Shown one piece after another: positions 1 through 8,301 of a DNA stretch of 64,000 nucleotides. The notes beneath the pieces are model-generated. The model had not been told where the DNA came from. It saw only the letters and a program-made list of their open reading frames with translations, and ran no database searches. This stretch comes from an uncultured Pseudomonadota bacterium. Its GTDB lineage: Bacteria; Pseudomonadota; Gammaproteobacteria; Steroidobacterales; Steroidobacteraceae. A program made the translations under genes and the position numbers. The stretch is taken from NCBI GenBank assembly GCA_903828595.1, contig CAIKMS010000028.1:104068-168067 (forward strand), read 5' to 3'. The number at the start of each line of letters is the position of its first letter. Positions within the stretch are counted from its first letter, which is position 1.

Positions 1-2
1 GA

Positions 3-527
3 GTCGGCATCGCCATGGCCGGCACCACCTTGGTGGGTCAATCGATAGGTCAGCGTAATTTGGACTGGGCAAACACGATCGGCAACGCCGTGATACGCCT
101 GGTGGTCATTTACATGGGTGGCGTGGGTATTGTGCTTGCCATCGGCACGGCCTGGGTGACCACGTGGTTTGTCAGCGCAACCGATCCCAACGCCAGTGCC
201 GTCATTGCCTTGTGCACGCCGATGATGTGGATTGCGGCGGCCTTCCAGTTATTCGACGGACTCAACATCGCCTCGGGTTTCTGCTTGCGCGGTGCAGGCG
301 ATGCGAAGGTGCCGGCTCTATTGGTTGCAATCCTGGCGTGGGGATGCTGGGTACCCCTCACCCACATGCTTACGTTCGCGCCGGGCGAGGGCTTTGTTTC
401 GTTCCTGCCGCAGTTTGGCCTAGGCCCCATCGGCGGCTGGTGGGCCGCCCTGATCTACGTGGTACTGCTGGGACTGATGCTGAACTGGCGATGGCGGTCG
501 GGCGCTTGGCGTCGCAACGCCCTTTAA
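3..527 (+). CDS. MATE family efflux transporter, C-terminal part (5' truncated by window)
   Basis: The reading frame is already open at the left edge, so the first visible Met (position 15) is internal and the true start lies outside the window. The 170-175 visible residues are hydrophobic, with several membrane segments. The opening (GIAMAGTTLVGQSIGQRN) and the 'GFCLRGAGDAKVPALL' stretch are typical of the C-terminal half of MATE (NorM/DinF-like) cation-coupled multidrug exporters in the inner membrane. The end WRSGAWRRNAL-stop is a plausible natural terminus. It converges on the minus-strand FGE-like pair with a 10-bp gap. The substrate cannot be told. Confidence 0.88.
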   Translation, partial: VGIAMAGTTLVGQSIGQRNLDWANTIGNAVIRLVVIYMGGVGIVLAIGTAWVTTWFVSATDPNASAVIALCTPMMWIAAAFQLFDGLNIASGFCLRGAGDAKVPALLVAILAWGCWVPLTHMLTFAPGEGFVSFLPQFGLGPIGGWWAALIYVVLLGLMLNWRWRSGAWRRNAL

Positions 528-537
528 ATCCACCGCC

Positions 538-1524
538 TTAATCTAAATCACGGACCACGCGAAAACCCAGATCCTGCTGGCGCAGTGATTGTTTTTCGCC
601 GTTACGGGCCGCCGCCCGGCTATGCTGCGGATCGGTGGCAAAAGATCCGCCTCTCACGACGCGTTCATCGCAACCGCCCACCCATTCCCATGCCCGTGCA
701 TCATCGGGTCGGCCCTGGTAACTGGTCGTAAAACAATCCTGCGCCCACTCTCGCGCATTACCGATCATATCGACCAGCCCAAACGCATTGGGCTTGAAGC
801 TACCCACCGGTGCCAGGCCTGCGTAATGGTCGTTACACCGAGCGTTAGCTCCGGGTAAACCTAGGACTGCAACCGCACTCATGTCATAGACGTTAGCGTA
901 ATCACAAACGGAGGTCAGCAGATCACTAACACCCGAGTCGTTATCACCCCAGTAACGGGCCGTGGACGTGCCACCTCGCGCGGCATACTCCCACTCCGAT
1001 TCGCTCGGTAAGCGATAGTGCTTACCGGTTGCTTTACTTAACCAGTCCGCATAAGCCCAAGCATCATCCCAACTCACGCAAACCACGGGTACTTCATCGG
1101 ATTGTGCATCGGCTAACCCGGGGTCCTTCCAATCATGCTGTTTCGTAAGAACCCACGCGCCTGCCGTCCAGGTTCTGCAACCCGACTCGCTGGTGTAATG
1201 CGCAGCAGTGACGAAAGCTCGAAACTGAGCGACGGTGATTTCCGTGCGGGAAATTGCATACGGACGACGAATCGTAACCGGTAGCGGTGGCGACTCACCG
1301 GTCGTGCGGCTCGATTCCGGATTGTCCGAACTTGTGCCCATCAGAAAGCTACCAGCAGGGACTGAAAAAAGCTGCGGGCACAACGGACAGTCGCGCATGG
1401 CACCGGGAATTAATGGCGGGCCCGCGTCTTTAGCGGGTGGCGCGGCGGCCAAGCCGTTGGCACTCAGTAGCAAGGCCATAACGAAAAATCCCTGCCGAAA
1501 GCCGCGAGCATTCACTGTAATCAT
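538..1524 (-). CDS. Exported FGE-sulfatase (SUMF1/PvdO-type) domain protein, copy 2
   Basis: 328 residues with a Sec-type signal (about residues 1-28, ending GLAAAPP). The body is a formylglycine-generating-enzyme/SUMF1 fold: CxxC followed by 'VPAGSFLMG', the 'YRLPSESEWEYAARGG' block, 'FGLVDMIGNAREW', 'VVRGGSF' and terminal 'LGFRVVRD'. In true aerobic FGE two cysteines sit between the RGGS and LGFR motifs; here that stretch (ATDPQHSRAAARNG) has none, so formylglycine formation is unlikely. Eight cysteines match those of the upstream paralogue and probably form periplasmic disulfides. Its start overlaps the stop of that paralogue by 4 bp (ATGA), which indicates translational coupling. No sulfatase lies nearby. 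The function is unknown; PvdO-like or binding roles are possible. Confidence 0.88.
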   Translation of the reverse strand: MITVNARGFRQGFFVMALLLSANGLAAAPPAKDAGPPLIPGAMRDCPLCPQLFSVPAGSFLMGTSSDNPESSRTTGESPPLPVTIRRPYAISRTEITVAQFRAFVTAAHYTSESGCRTWTAGAWVLTKQHDWKDPGLADAQSDEVPVVCVSWDDAWAYADWLSKATGKHYRLPSESEWEYAARGGTSTARYWGDNDSGVSDLLTSVCDYANVYDMSAVAVLGLPGANARCNDHYAGLAPVGSFKPNAFGLVDMIGNAREWAQDCFTTSYQGRPDDARAWEWVGGCDERVVRGGSFATDPQHSRAAARNGEKQSLRQQDLGFRVVRDLD

Positions 1525-2555
1525 TGTCCGCGCTCCGCTCGAGTATCCAAATCCACTGCTATACGAAAACCCACTGAATCAGCGCGATCCTGAGCCGGCG
1601 CTGAATCCCGAGCGCCGCTGCGAGCAACGGATGGCGGACTCAACCAACTGCCACCGCGAATGACGTGCCGATTGCAGCCTCCGAGCCACACCCACGCCCG
1701 ATTATCACGCGGACGGTTGACGTAGGAGTCCGTGTAACAGTCCTCAACCCATTCGGCGACATTACCGATCATGTCGTTGAGCCCGAAAGCGTTAGGGCGT
1801 AGAGAACCCACAGGTGCGACATCCGCAAAGCCGTCCTGGCAGCGGGCGAAGTCGGTGCCTAACGCGTAAACGGCACGGGTTGAGGCATCAAAGGTATTAG
1901 CGTATTCACAGCCATCGGCCGGGGCATCACCCCAGGGGCGCAACGTACTGCTACCAGCGCGTGCGGCGTATTCCCATTCGGCCTCCGACGCAAGCCGGTA
2001 GGCTTTACCTGTCTTGCGGGCCAACCACTGCACATAGGCCTTAGCATCGTTCCAGCTCACGCAAGACACAGGCCAGTCATTGCGTGCGCCGGCCGGCACG
2101 CCGGGATTGGCGAAGGTGCGGCTACGGCTAAGAATCATACGACCCTGAGCGGGGTCCCACGTCTTGCACCCAGTGCCCGGATCAACGGCAGCATCGGCCA
2201 CAAACAGGCGGTACTGAGCCCGGGTGATCTCAACCCGACTTAAAGCAAAGGGCTTAGTAATGCGCACCACCGTCGGCATGGCCTCGGCGCCTGCAATCGC
2301 CTCGTCAGGCGTTGCCGTGGATGATGGCGTGCCCATCACAAAGGCACCTACCGGCACGGGCACCATCTCCGGGCACTCCGCGCAATCGCGAAATGGGCCT
2401 CGCTGCTCGGCCGCCTGAGCGACCGGGGTCGCAATCAACAAGAACATCCCCAGCGCGGCGCTACCCAGCAGAGCTAAGCACAAGGTTGATAAACGTGAGG
2501 GTATTCGGTGCCCGCTGGATACACGGGTGGCTGAATTAGCTAAAAAACGTCTCAT
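1521..2555 (-). CDS. Exported FGE-sulfatase (SUMF1/PvdO-type) domain protein, copy 1
   Basis: 344 residues, first gene of the two-gene FGE-like operon. The N-terminus has a basic region and a long hydrophobic segment ending 'VAQAAEQ', consistent with Sec export. The domain blocks are 'CAECPEMVPVPVGAFVMG', 'YRLASEAEWEYAARAG', 'PNAFGLNDMIGNVAEWVEDC', 'HVIRGGSW' and 'VGFRIAVDLD'. The catalytic cysteine pair of sulfatase-activating FGE is absent between RGGS and GFR. It is clearly a paralogue of the downstream gene, with matching cysteine positions, so a tandem duplication is likely. Upstream lies the degP-like gene on the same strand, about 100 bp away, with a hairpin between them. Confidence 0.88.
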   Translation of the reverse strand: MRRFLANSATRVSSGHRIPSRLSTLCLALLGSAALGMFLLIATPVAQAAEQRGPFRDCAECPEMVPVPVGAFVMGTPSSTATPDEAIAGAEAMPTVVRITKPFALSRVEITRAQYRLFVADAAVDPGTGCKTWDPAQGRMILSRSRTFANPGVPAGARNDWPVSCVSWNDAKAYVQWLARKTGKAYRLASEAEWEYAARAGSSTLRPWGDAPADGCEYANTFDASTRAVYALGTDFARCQDGFADVAPVGSLRPNAFGLNDMIGNVAEWVEDCYTDSYVNRPRDNRAWVWLGGCNRHVIRGGSWLSPPSVARSGARDSAPAQDRADSVGFRIAVDLDTRAERGQ

Positions 2556-2616
2556 GCAAGCATCCGGTTAGGGTTTCGGGGGTGGAATTTGTCACGACCC
2601 CGGCCATCGGTCAAAC

Positions 2617-2640
2617 ACTGCCGGCGTTGCCGCCGGCAGT
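2617..2640 (-). terminator. Hairpin after the degP-like gene
   Basis: A 9-bp perfect inverted repeat (ACTGCCGGC / GCCGGCAGT) with a 6-nt loop lies just past the 3' end of the protease gene. On the minus strand it is followed only by GTTTGA, so a strong T tract is missing. It may be a weak terminator or an mRNA-stabilising hairpin. Confidence 0.4.
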
Positions 2641-2659
2641 TTGGCGCCTTGAGAGTGGG

Positions 2660-4183
2660 TCAGCCGAACTTAAGCGGCATAAAAAGCATCGTGCCATCGC
2701 GATTAATCAGCAGCGCGACGCTGTGAGCTGACTTCGCCACCGCGGCCTCTAGCTCGGCTATTGAACTGATGCGCTGATTATTAATGCCCACAATCACATC
2801 ACCGGCCTGGACTCCCGCGCGTAACGCCGGCCCCGCCACTTCCTCCACCAACAAGCCCGCGTCCAACCCAGACGCTCGCCGCTCGGCACCCGACAAAGGA
2901 CGCACGGTAACGCCGAGTTTTTCACTGCCGCTGCTCTCCCCCTTAGCCTCATTGGCGGTCTTCACGCGGCCGTCCTGAAGCACCTCGATTTGTACGGTAA
3001 ATCGAGCACTGGCGCGATCACGCCATACTTCCAGTTCTGCCTTCGTGCCTGGCTTTAGCACCGCGATCAGAGAGGGCAATTGACTACTGTGCTCAACCAC
3101 TTTGCCATTTACGGACAGAATGACATCGCCTGGTTTTAAACCAGCCTTAGCACCAGGCCCACCATTTTCCACCTGACTCACCAGCGCTCCGTGCGGGCGC
3201 TCTAAACCGAAGGAATCTGCCAGCTGTTGATTCAGATCCTGGATAACCACACCAATGCGACCCCGCTCAACGCGGCCTGTTTTAACCAACTGCTCTTCAA
3301 CGTTAATCGCCACATCAATAGGTATCGCGAACGAAATACCCATGAAGCCGCCGGTGCGACTGTAGATCTGAGAATTAATACCCACGACTTCGCCGGCCAT
3401 ATTGAACAGAGGGCCACCGGAATTTCCGGGATTTACCGCCGCGTCAGTCTGAATAAACGGCGTATAACCCGCGTCTGGCAGCTCGCGGGCCATAGCACTG
3501 ACAATGCCGGCCGTTACGCTGTTCTCGAAACCAAAGGGCGAGCCAATGGCAACTACCCACTCACCCGGACGTAGTCGTGAAGGATCACCGATAGTGACAA
3601 TCGGCAGATCTTTGGCAGCAATCTTGATAACCGCAACATCGCTTTTCTTATCAACACCAATAACTTTAGCGTTAAATTCACGCCGGTCTGTCAATTTCAC
3701 CGTGACCTCGGTAGCCGAGGCGACGACGTGAGCATTCGTTAGGATGTATCCGTCATGGGTAATGATAAAACCCGAGCCTTCGCCACGCTGCAGTGGCTGC
3801 TGAGAAGGCACGGGAGGCGCTATTCCGCCATGGCCACCAAAGCGCCGGAAAAATTCATTTAACGGATCATTCGGTGCTGCCTCATCTTCGTCATCACCGG
3901 CATTAACTCGCCCTTTCTCCACCACGGTCACATTGACCACTGCCGAACCATAACGATCAACCAGAGCGGTGAAATCGGGCAGCCCCGTAACCAAGGGCTT
4001 TGAACTGGATGCCGGCGGCGCGGTGAGTGGTGCGGCCGAATGTGCGGCAGACGCGGCCGCCGCCGATGCGCCGGGAGAAGCGGCTCGATGACCACAACCC
4101 ACCAGGGACAGCCCAGCCAGAATAAGAGCAGTAACCAGCACGGTAGCCTGTGGGCCACGACGCTGCATATTCACTAAAGGCAT
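2660..4183 (-). CDS. DegP/DegQ-like periplasmic serine endoprotease, predicted lipoprotein
   Basis: HtrA-family protease for quality control of envelope proteins. The start is set at the ATG (residues MPLVNM) that has GGAGG 8 nt upstream; a TTG five codons earlier is also open. A hydrophobic segment ends in the lipobox 'LSLVGC' (Cys30), so the protein is probably lipid-anchored, followed by an Ala/Ser/Pro linker. The trypsin-like domain has the catalytic triad His152 (LTNAHVV), Asp182 (KKSDVAVIK) and Ser255 (NPGNSGGPL). Two PDZ domains follow, the second ending near the C-terminus. About 507 residues, slightly longer than E. coli DegP. It is divergent from dacB, so two envelope-maintenance genes share one upstream region. 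Confidence 0.95.
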   Translation of the reverse strand: MPLVNMQRRGPQATVLVTALILAGLSLVGCGHRAASPGASAAAASAAHSAAPLTAPPASSSKPLVTGLPDFTALVDRYGSAVVNVTVVEKGRVNAGDDEDEAAPNDPLNEFFRRFGGHGGIAPPVPSQQPLQRGEGSGFIITHDGYILTNAHVVASATEVTVKLTDRREFNAKVIGVDKKSDVAVIKIAAKDLPIVTIGDPSRLRPGEWVVAIGSPFGFENSVTAGIVSAMARELPDAGYTPFIQTDAAVNPGNSGGPLFNMAGEVVGINSQIYSRTGGFMGISFAIPIDVAINVEEQLVKTGRVERGRIGVVIQDLNQQLADSFGLERPHGALVSQVENGGPGAKAGLKPGDVILSVNGKVVEHSSQLPSLIAVLKPGTKAELEVWRDRASARFTVQIEVLQDGRVKTANEAKGESSGSEKLGVTVRPLSGAERRASGLDAGLLVEEVAGPALRAGVQAGDVIVGINNQRISSIAELEAAVAKSAHSVALLINRDGTMLFMPLKFG

Positions 4184-4324
4184 TCCAAAATCCTCCAAAA
4201 ATCCGCTTTAGGCGTGGCCACCGAGCCAATCGATTCCAGCCGACTCCGTTCTGTGGCTATTATGACCACGCTCTTACGATAAAAGTTGCATCAAAGAGAC
4301 GGATTAGAACCATTTCACGCACCG

Positions 4325-4330
4325 TATAAT
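4325..4330 (+). promoter_or_regulatory. Candidate -10 box (TATAAT) of dacB
   Basis: A perfect TATAAT ends 7 nt before the ATG at 4338. Transcription starting the usual 6-8 nt downstream would begin at or next to the start codon, giving a leaderless or nearly leaderless mRNA. This agrees with the lack of a Shine-Dalgarno sequence. No convincing -35 box is visible at 16-18 nt. Confidence 0.4.
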
Positions 4331-4337
4331 TTTGTCC

Positions 4338-5771
4338 ATGAAAAAACATCAACCTAAAGCCTTGCTCGCCCTGCTGGCCCTCTCGGCCGCACTACCTGTC
4401 GCGCACAGTCAGAGTCCGGCGCCTAACGCAACGCTGCCTGCACCGGTCGCCCAAGTACTCAATGCCCAACACGTGCCCACCAGTGCGCTAAGCGTGGTCG
4501 TTCGAGATATAAACTCCGGGGAAACTGTACTGGATTTAAATGGCGCCGCAGCCCGTAGCCCGGCGTCCACGATTAAAGTCGTCACGACCTACGCTGCCCT
4601 AGACAATCTCGGCCCTAACTATGTCTGGACCACCCAGGCTTTAGGGACGGGCCCTGTGGTGGATGGACATCTGAAGGGCGATCTTATTCTCAAAGGGGGC
4701 GGAGACCCTTTCATGACCGATGAACGTTGGGAACATTTCGCCCGACAACTGCGTCTGCGAGGAGTGACGCATATCGATGGTGACATTGTGATCGACAATT
4801 CAATATTCGAAGCCCAAAACTCCGATCCCGACGACTTTGACGGCAAGGGATACAAGCCCTACAACGTGCTGCCGGATGCCCTGCTGGTAAACCTACAAAC
4901 GGCTGACTTTCATTTCGTCCCCGAGCATGGCCGCATCCGCATCGTGATGGATCCAGCGCCTGATAACTTTAAAGTCATTAACAAAGTCACCACCCTGCAG
5001 TCTGCCTGCCGAGCAGGCGCGCATGGCCTTCGTTTTGAGAACGAATCAGCTAATGAGGTAACCATCAGCGGCCAACTGTCCATTAACTGCACCGACGTGG
5101 TACTTCGCCGCGCCATTATGCGCGCGCCGGATTTTGCCTACGGAACGTTCATAGGCCATTTTCGTGCGCTGGGGGGCAGCTTTAACGGTCATATGAAAAT
5201 AAGTCCGACCCCGCCTGATGCTTATCTTCTTACCTCCATGGAATCACTCACCTTGGGTGAGATCATTCGCTTGATCAATAAATACAGTAACAACCCCATG
5301 GCGCGCGGCCTGCTTCTGACCTTAGGTGCAGAACATGGTGAAGTCCCCGGCAGCGTGCAAAAAGGGGGTAACGCGGTCAGTGAGTGGATGACAAGGCGGG
5401 CCATCAACTGCCCAGGACTGATTCTTGATAACGGATCCGGTCTGTCACGTCTGGCGCGGATATCGGCCGAGTGCATGACCGAGATCATTCAGTCGGCGTC
5501 CAAGAATCGCTACTTTCCAGAATTCGCCGCCTCGCTTCCTCTGGGCGGTGAAGACGGCACCTTGCGGCATCGGTTTAAAGAGACCAAAGGTGAGGCCAGG
5601 ATCCGCATGAAAACCGGCCATTTAAAGGATGTCGCGGCCCTGACCGGCTGGGTTATCACGACTGGCGGACGAAACTTAGCGGTAACCGTTTTCGTTAATC
5701 ATCCCGGCGCTGAATACGGCCCTGGTGATGAAATCATCAACAGCGTGGTCCACTGGGTCATGGAACGATGA
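4338..5771 (+). CDS. dacB: D-alanyl-D-alanine carboxypeptidase/endopeptidase (PBP4 family)
   Basis: Periplasmic class C low-molecular-weight penicillin-binding protein that trims or cleaves peptidoglycan cross-links. Start at ATG 4338 (a TTG at 4332 is in frame); signal peptide ends near 'PVAHSQ'. The three serine-acyl-transferase motifs are present: Ser77-x-x-Lys80 (STIK), SNN in 'NKYSNNPMAR', and KTG in 'RMKTGHLKD'. The inserted domains between motifs 1 and 2, typical of PBP4, account for its 477 residues. No ribosome binding site is visible, but a TATAAT lies just upstream, so the transcript may be leaderless. It is divergent from the DegP-like gene. Confidence 0.95.
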   Translation: MKKHQPKALLALLALSAALPVAHSQSPAPNATLPAPVAQVLNAQHVPTSALSVVVRDINSGETVLDLNGAAARSPASTIKVVTTYAALDNLGPNYVWTTQALGTGPVVDGHLKGDLILKGGGDPFMTDERWEHFARQLRLRGVTHIDGDIVIDNSIFEAQNSDPDDFDGKGYKPYNVLPDALLVNLQTADFHFVPEHGRIRIVMDPAPDNFKVINKVTTLQSACRAGAHGLRFENESANEVTISGQLSINCTDVVLRRAIMRAPDFAYGTFIGHFRALGGSFNGHMKISPTPPDAYLLTSMESLTLGEIIRLINKYSNNPMARGLLLTLGAEHGEVPGSVQKGGNAVSEWMTRRAINCPGLILDNGSGLSRLARISAECMTEIIQSASKNRYFPEFAASLPLGGEDGTLRHRFKETKGEARIRMKTGHLKDVAALTGWVITTGGRNLAVTVFVNHPGAEYGPGDEIINSVVHWVMER

Positions 5772-5793
5772 GGCAATCCATCAGCGAAGCGAT

Positions 5794-7722
5794 TTAATGC
5801 GACACGCTTTTGCTGATCCCCATTCCCGTATTTTGCCGCACGTAAAGCTCGCTCCACTTAGCGCGAGCGCGTTCATCACGAATCCATAGCGAGGCCAAAA
5901 TAGCCGCCAAGAAACCCGCCGGGATGGATATTACGCCTGGGTTTTTTAAAGAAATCAGCGGCTCTTTCAGACCCATAAAAGAGCGGCTCTGACCCTCATA
6001 TTTTTTTATATCGGCTTGAGCTAGGCGGATGGCTTTATCTAAAGCTACCTGTTCTGCTCGTGCTTTAACAATCAATGACTCAGATTGTGGCCAGGGGTTC
6101 TGCAGCACAGCCTCGATAGCAGTACGCTTGGCCTGCTCGGCATCTAAAACCTTATTGGCCGCCGCAATTTTCTGCAATGGGTAGGTCAGATTCGGTGACA
6201 CCAGCGTTAGTCCTACGGCAACCAGCGTTCCTACCACCATGCCGGCTACCATGCCGGCGGTGTTGGCGCGTCGCCAGTACAGGGTAAGAAGAATACAGGG
6301 GAAATTAGCGCTCGCCGCCACGGCAAAGGCCAACCCAACCAACACCGCGACGTTCTGCCCTTTGGCGGCGATACCGATCAAAATAGCCATCGCACCGACA
6401 ATCAACGTGGCAACACGTGCTGCCGCCACCTGCTGACCCGATGAGACTTGGCGCCCCGCACGCAGCACACCAACGTACAAATCATGTGCCATCGCCGAGG
6501 CGGCGGCCAATACCAAGCCAGCCACAACGGCTACGATCGTTGCAAAAGCTACCGCCGACACAAAGGCCAGCATGAAATTGCCCCAGAAGGAGTCTCGGCC
6601 TCCGCCTAAGTATTGCGCCAACAAAGGGGCAGCCATATTGCCTCCGGCATCTACCGCACTGATGGCAGCCGGCCCGACTAAGTGCGCAGCACCGAAGCCA
6701 AGAATGAGTGTCAGCACATAAAAACCACCAATGATGGCCATAGCCCACAACACGGATTTACGCGCTTGCTGTGCGTCGTGCACCGTGAAAAACCGCATCA
6801 AAATATGCGGCAAGCCGGCGGTACCAAACACCAGCGCCATGGCCAGAGAAATTTGATCGACCGGCATTTTATAAAGCAAACCTGGCTCTAAGAAACGCTG
6901 ACCTAACTCGGAGGGGGTCATCACCGTCGAGCTATCACCGAGTAAAGCAGCCACCCGAGCCTGCACCTTAGGGTCACCGACCACATCGGCCATGAAGTCC
7001 GGCAATGAAAAGCCGTATGGAACCCAGACCAGCATCACTAAAACAATGGATGCAATGACCAATAAAGTCGCTTTAATGATCTGTACCCAGGTTGTGGCCA
7101 CCATTCCGCCAAAAATCACGTACCCCAGCATCAATACGCCTACAGCGATGACTGAGACCTCGTAATCGATGCCGATCAGTGTTTTAACCAACACACCGCC
7201 ACCTACCATCTGTGCCGTCAAATAGAAGGTGGATACCGTAATCACGGACAGGGCACCAAAAATCCGGCTGAGCTTGGGATCGTTGCGATAAGCCAGTATG
7301 TCAGCCAGCGTGTATTGACCGATGTTGCGACACGGCTCTGCAATCACCAAAAGCACCGTTACATAGGCGACCAGAAAGCCCACCGAGTACATGAAGCCAT
7401 CGTAGCCGTTTAACGCGATAAGACCCGCAATTCCCAAAAAGGAAGCGGCTGACAAATAGTCACCGGCAATGGCCCAGCCATTTTGCAAACCCGAAATAGA
7501 GCCGCTGGCTGCATAAAAATCTGCGGCAGACTTCACGTGGCTCGCTGAGCGGTAGGTGACATATATTGTCAGACCGATCACAGCGGCAAACACCGTTAGG
7601 GTCAGCGCCCTCCACTCACCGCCAATTACCGTAGCGTCGGCTAAAGCAACGTTTGGCATCAGTGCGACCAGAACGCTAATTACGCAAAGAATGACCGATG
7701 ACCACGCGCGTGAGGCTCTCAT
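5794..7722 (-). CDS. actP: Acetate/cation symporter of the SSS family
   Basis: Sodium:solute symporter that imports acetate and related short acids. 642 residues; a hydrophobic N-terminal segment (cleavable-looking, ...VALADA) is followed by the SSS fold of many membrane segments ('AADFYAASGSISGLQNGWAI', 'TAGLPHILMRFFTV' are ActP hallmarks). It is longer than E. coli ActP (about 550). Most of the excess is a charged, probably helical insertion around residues 513-592, between two of the last membrane segments. It overlaps the DUF485 gene by 4 bp (ATGA), as in the yjcH-actP pair, and is divergent from acs, which supports an acetate role. Confidence 0.93.
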   Translation of the reverse strand: MRASRAWSSVILCVISVLVALMPNVALADATVIGGEWRALTLTVFAAVIGLTIYVTYRSASHVKSAADFYAASGSISGLQNGWAIAGDYLSAASFLGIAGLIALNGYDGFMYSVGFLVAYVTVLLVIAEPCRNIGQYTLADILAYRNDPKLSRIFGALSVITVSTFYLTAQMVGGGVLVKTLIGIDYEVSVIAVGVLMLGYVIFGGMVATTWVQIIKATLLVIASIVLVMLVWVPYGFSLPDFMADVVGDPKVQARVAALLGDSSTVMTPSELGQRFLEPGLLYKMPVDQISLAMALVFGTAGLPHILMRFFTVHDAQQARKSVLWAMAIIGGFYVLTLILGFGAAHLVGPAAISAVDAGGNMAAPLLAQYLGGGRDSFWGNFMLAFVSAVAFATIVAVVAGLVLAAASAMAHDLYVGVLRAGRQVSSGQQVAAARVATLIVGAMAILIGIAAKGQNVAVLVGLAFAVAASANFPCILLTLYWRRANTAGMVAGMVVGTLVAVGLTLVSPNLTYPLQKIAAANKVLDAEQAKRTAIEAVLQNPWPQSESLIVKARAEQVALDKAIRLAQADIKKYEGQSRSFMGLKEPLISLKNPGVISIPAGFLAAILASLWIRDERARAKWSELYVRQNTGMGISKSVSH

Positions 7723-8048
7723 CGGCGAGGTTCCTGCTGATGAAATGCCACGACGATCTCTTTTGCCAACACGTCAAATTGGCCGCTGGCTCTACGCTCG
7801 TAGCAAAAGGCGACCGCCCAAGCGACGACAAACTGACTCAGTGCAAACAACAATCCAACGTTGAGTACGCCCCAGATTTTTATTTGAAATACATGGGGGA
7901 AATACGCCGCCCCAAGCGGCAGCACAAAGTAATAGGTCATGGAGAAAACCATAAGCACCCAAAGGAAAATGGTTTTTTTGCGGCGCAGCGATTGAAAGCG
8001 CGAATCAGCCATGACCGCATCCCAGTCCACGTCTTTGACGTCTGCCAT
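7719..8048 (-). CDS. DUF485 small membrane protein, partner of ActP (YjcH-like)
   Basis: 109 residues with two membrane segments ('[20 protein letters not shown]' and '[20 protein letters not shown]'). Family DUF485 proteins are almost always encoded just before actP and are thought to assist the symporter. Here the stop and the actP start share ATGA, so the two are translationally coupled. The N-terminal part ([20 protein letters not shown]) matches the usual cytoplasmic lead. Upstream is a 253-bp region shared with acs. Confidence 0.9.
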   Translation of the reverse strand: MADVKDVDWDAVMADSRFQSLRRKKTIFLWVLMVFSMTYYFVLPLGAAYFPHVFQIKIWGVLNVGLLFALSQFVVAWAVAFCYERRASGQFDVLAKEIVVAFHQQEPRR

Positions 8049-8234
8049 ACACGACCCTCCGATACCTAATGCGATTTTGCGCCACCCTAAGCGCTGGGCT
8101 TTAATCGGCTTCAGGGCCTACGGTTTTGCAAAACCCATAGCGCGCCAGCATACCGAAACTAGACGCATTCGTATCAGTCTGCAAATTTCCAGAGTTAAAC
8201 GCTTAAGCAACACCGCAGTAGTCGGAATACTGCT

Positions 8235-8250
8235 GCTATGCAAACATAGC
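8235..8250. promoter_or_regulatory. acs: Inverted repeat in the acs / DUF485-actP intergenic region
   Basis: A 6-bp perfect inverted repeat GCTATG-caaa-CATAGC sits about 50 bp before the acs start in the divergent region 8049-8301. It could be an operator for a dimeric regulator of acetate genes. No particular regulator is recognisable from the motif, and a repeat this short can occur by chance. Confidence 0.25.
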
Positions 8251-8301
8251 CACCAAGCGCCGCGACAAAAGCGGCGATCAGACGTTTTGAAAGGATTAGG
8301 T

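Noticed and set aside
538..2555. Sulfatase-activating enzymes
   Set aside because: The catalytic cysteines are absent and no sulfatase gene is in the window.
8011..8301. Upstream extension of acs
   Set aside because: It overlaps the start of the divergent DUF485 gene, encodes unrelated sequence, and a good ribosome site precedes ATG 8302, which gives the family length.
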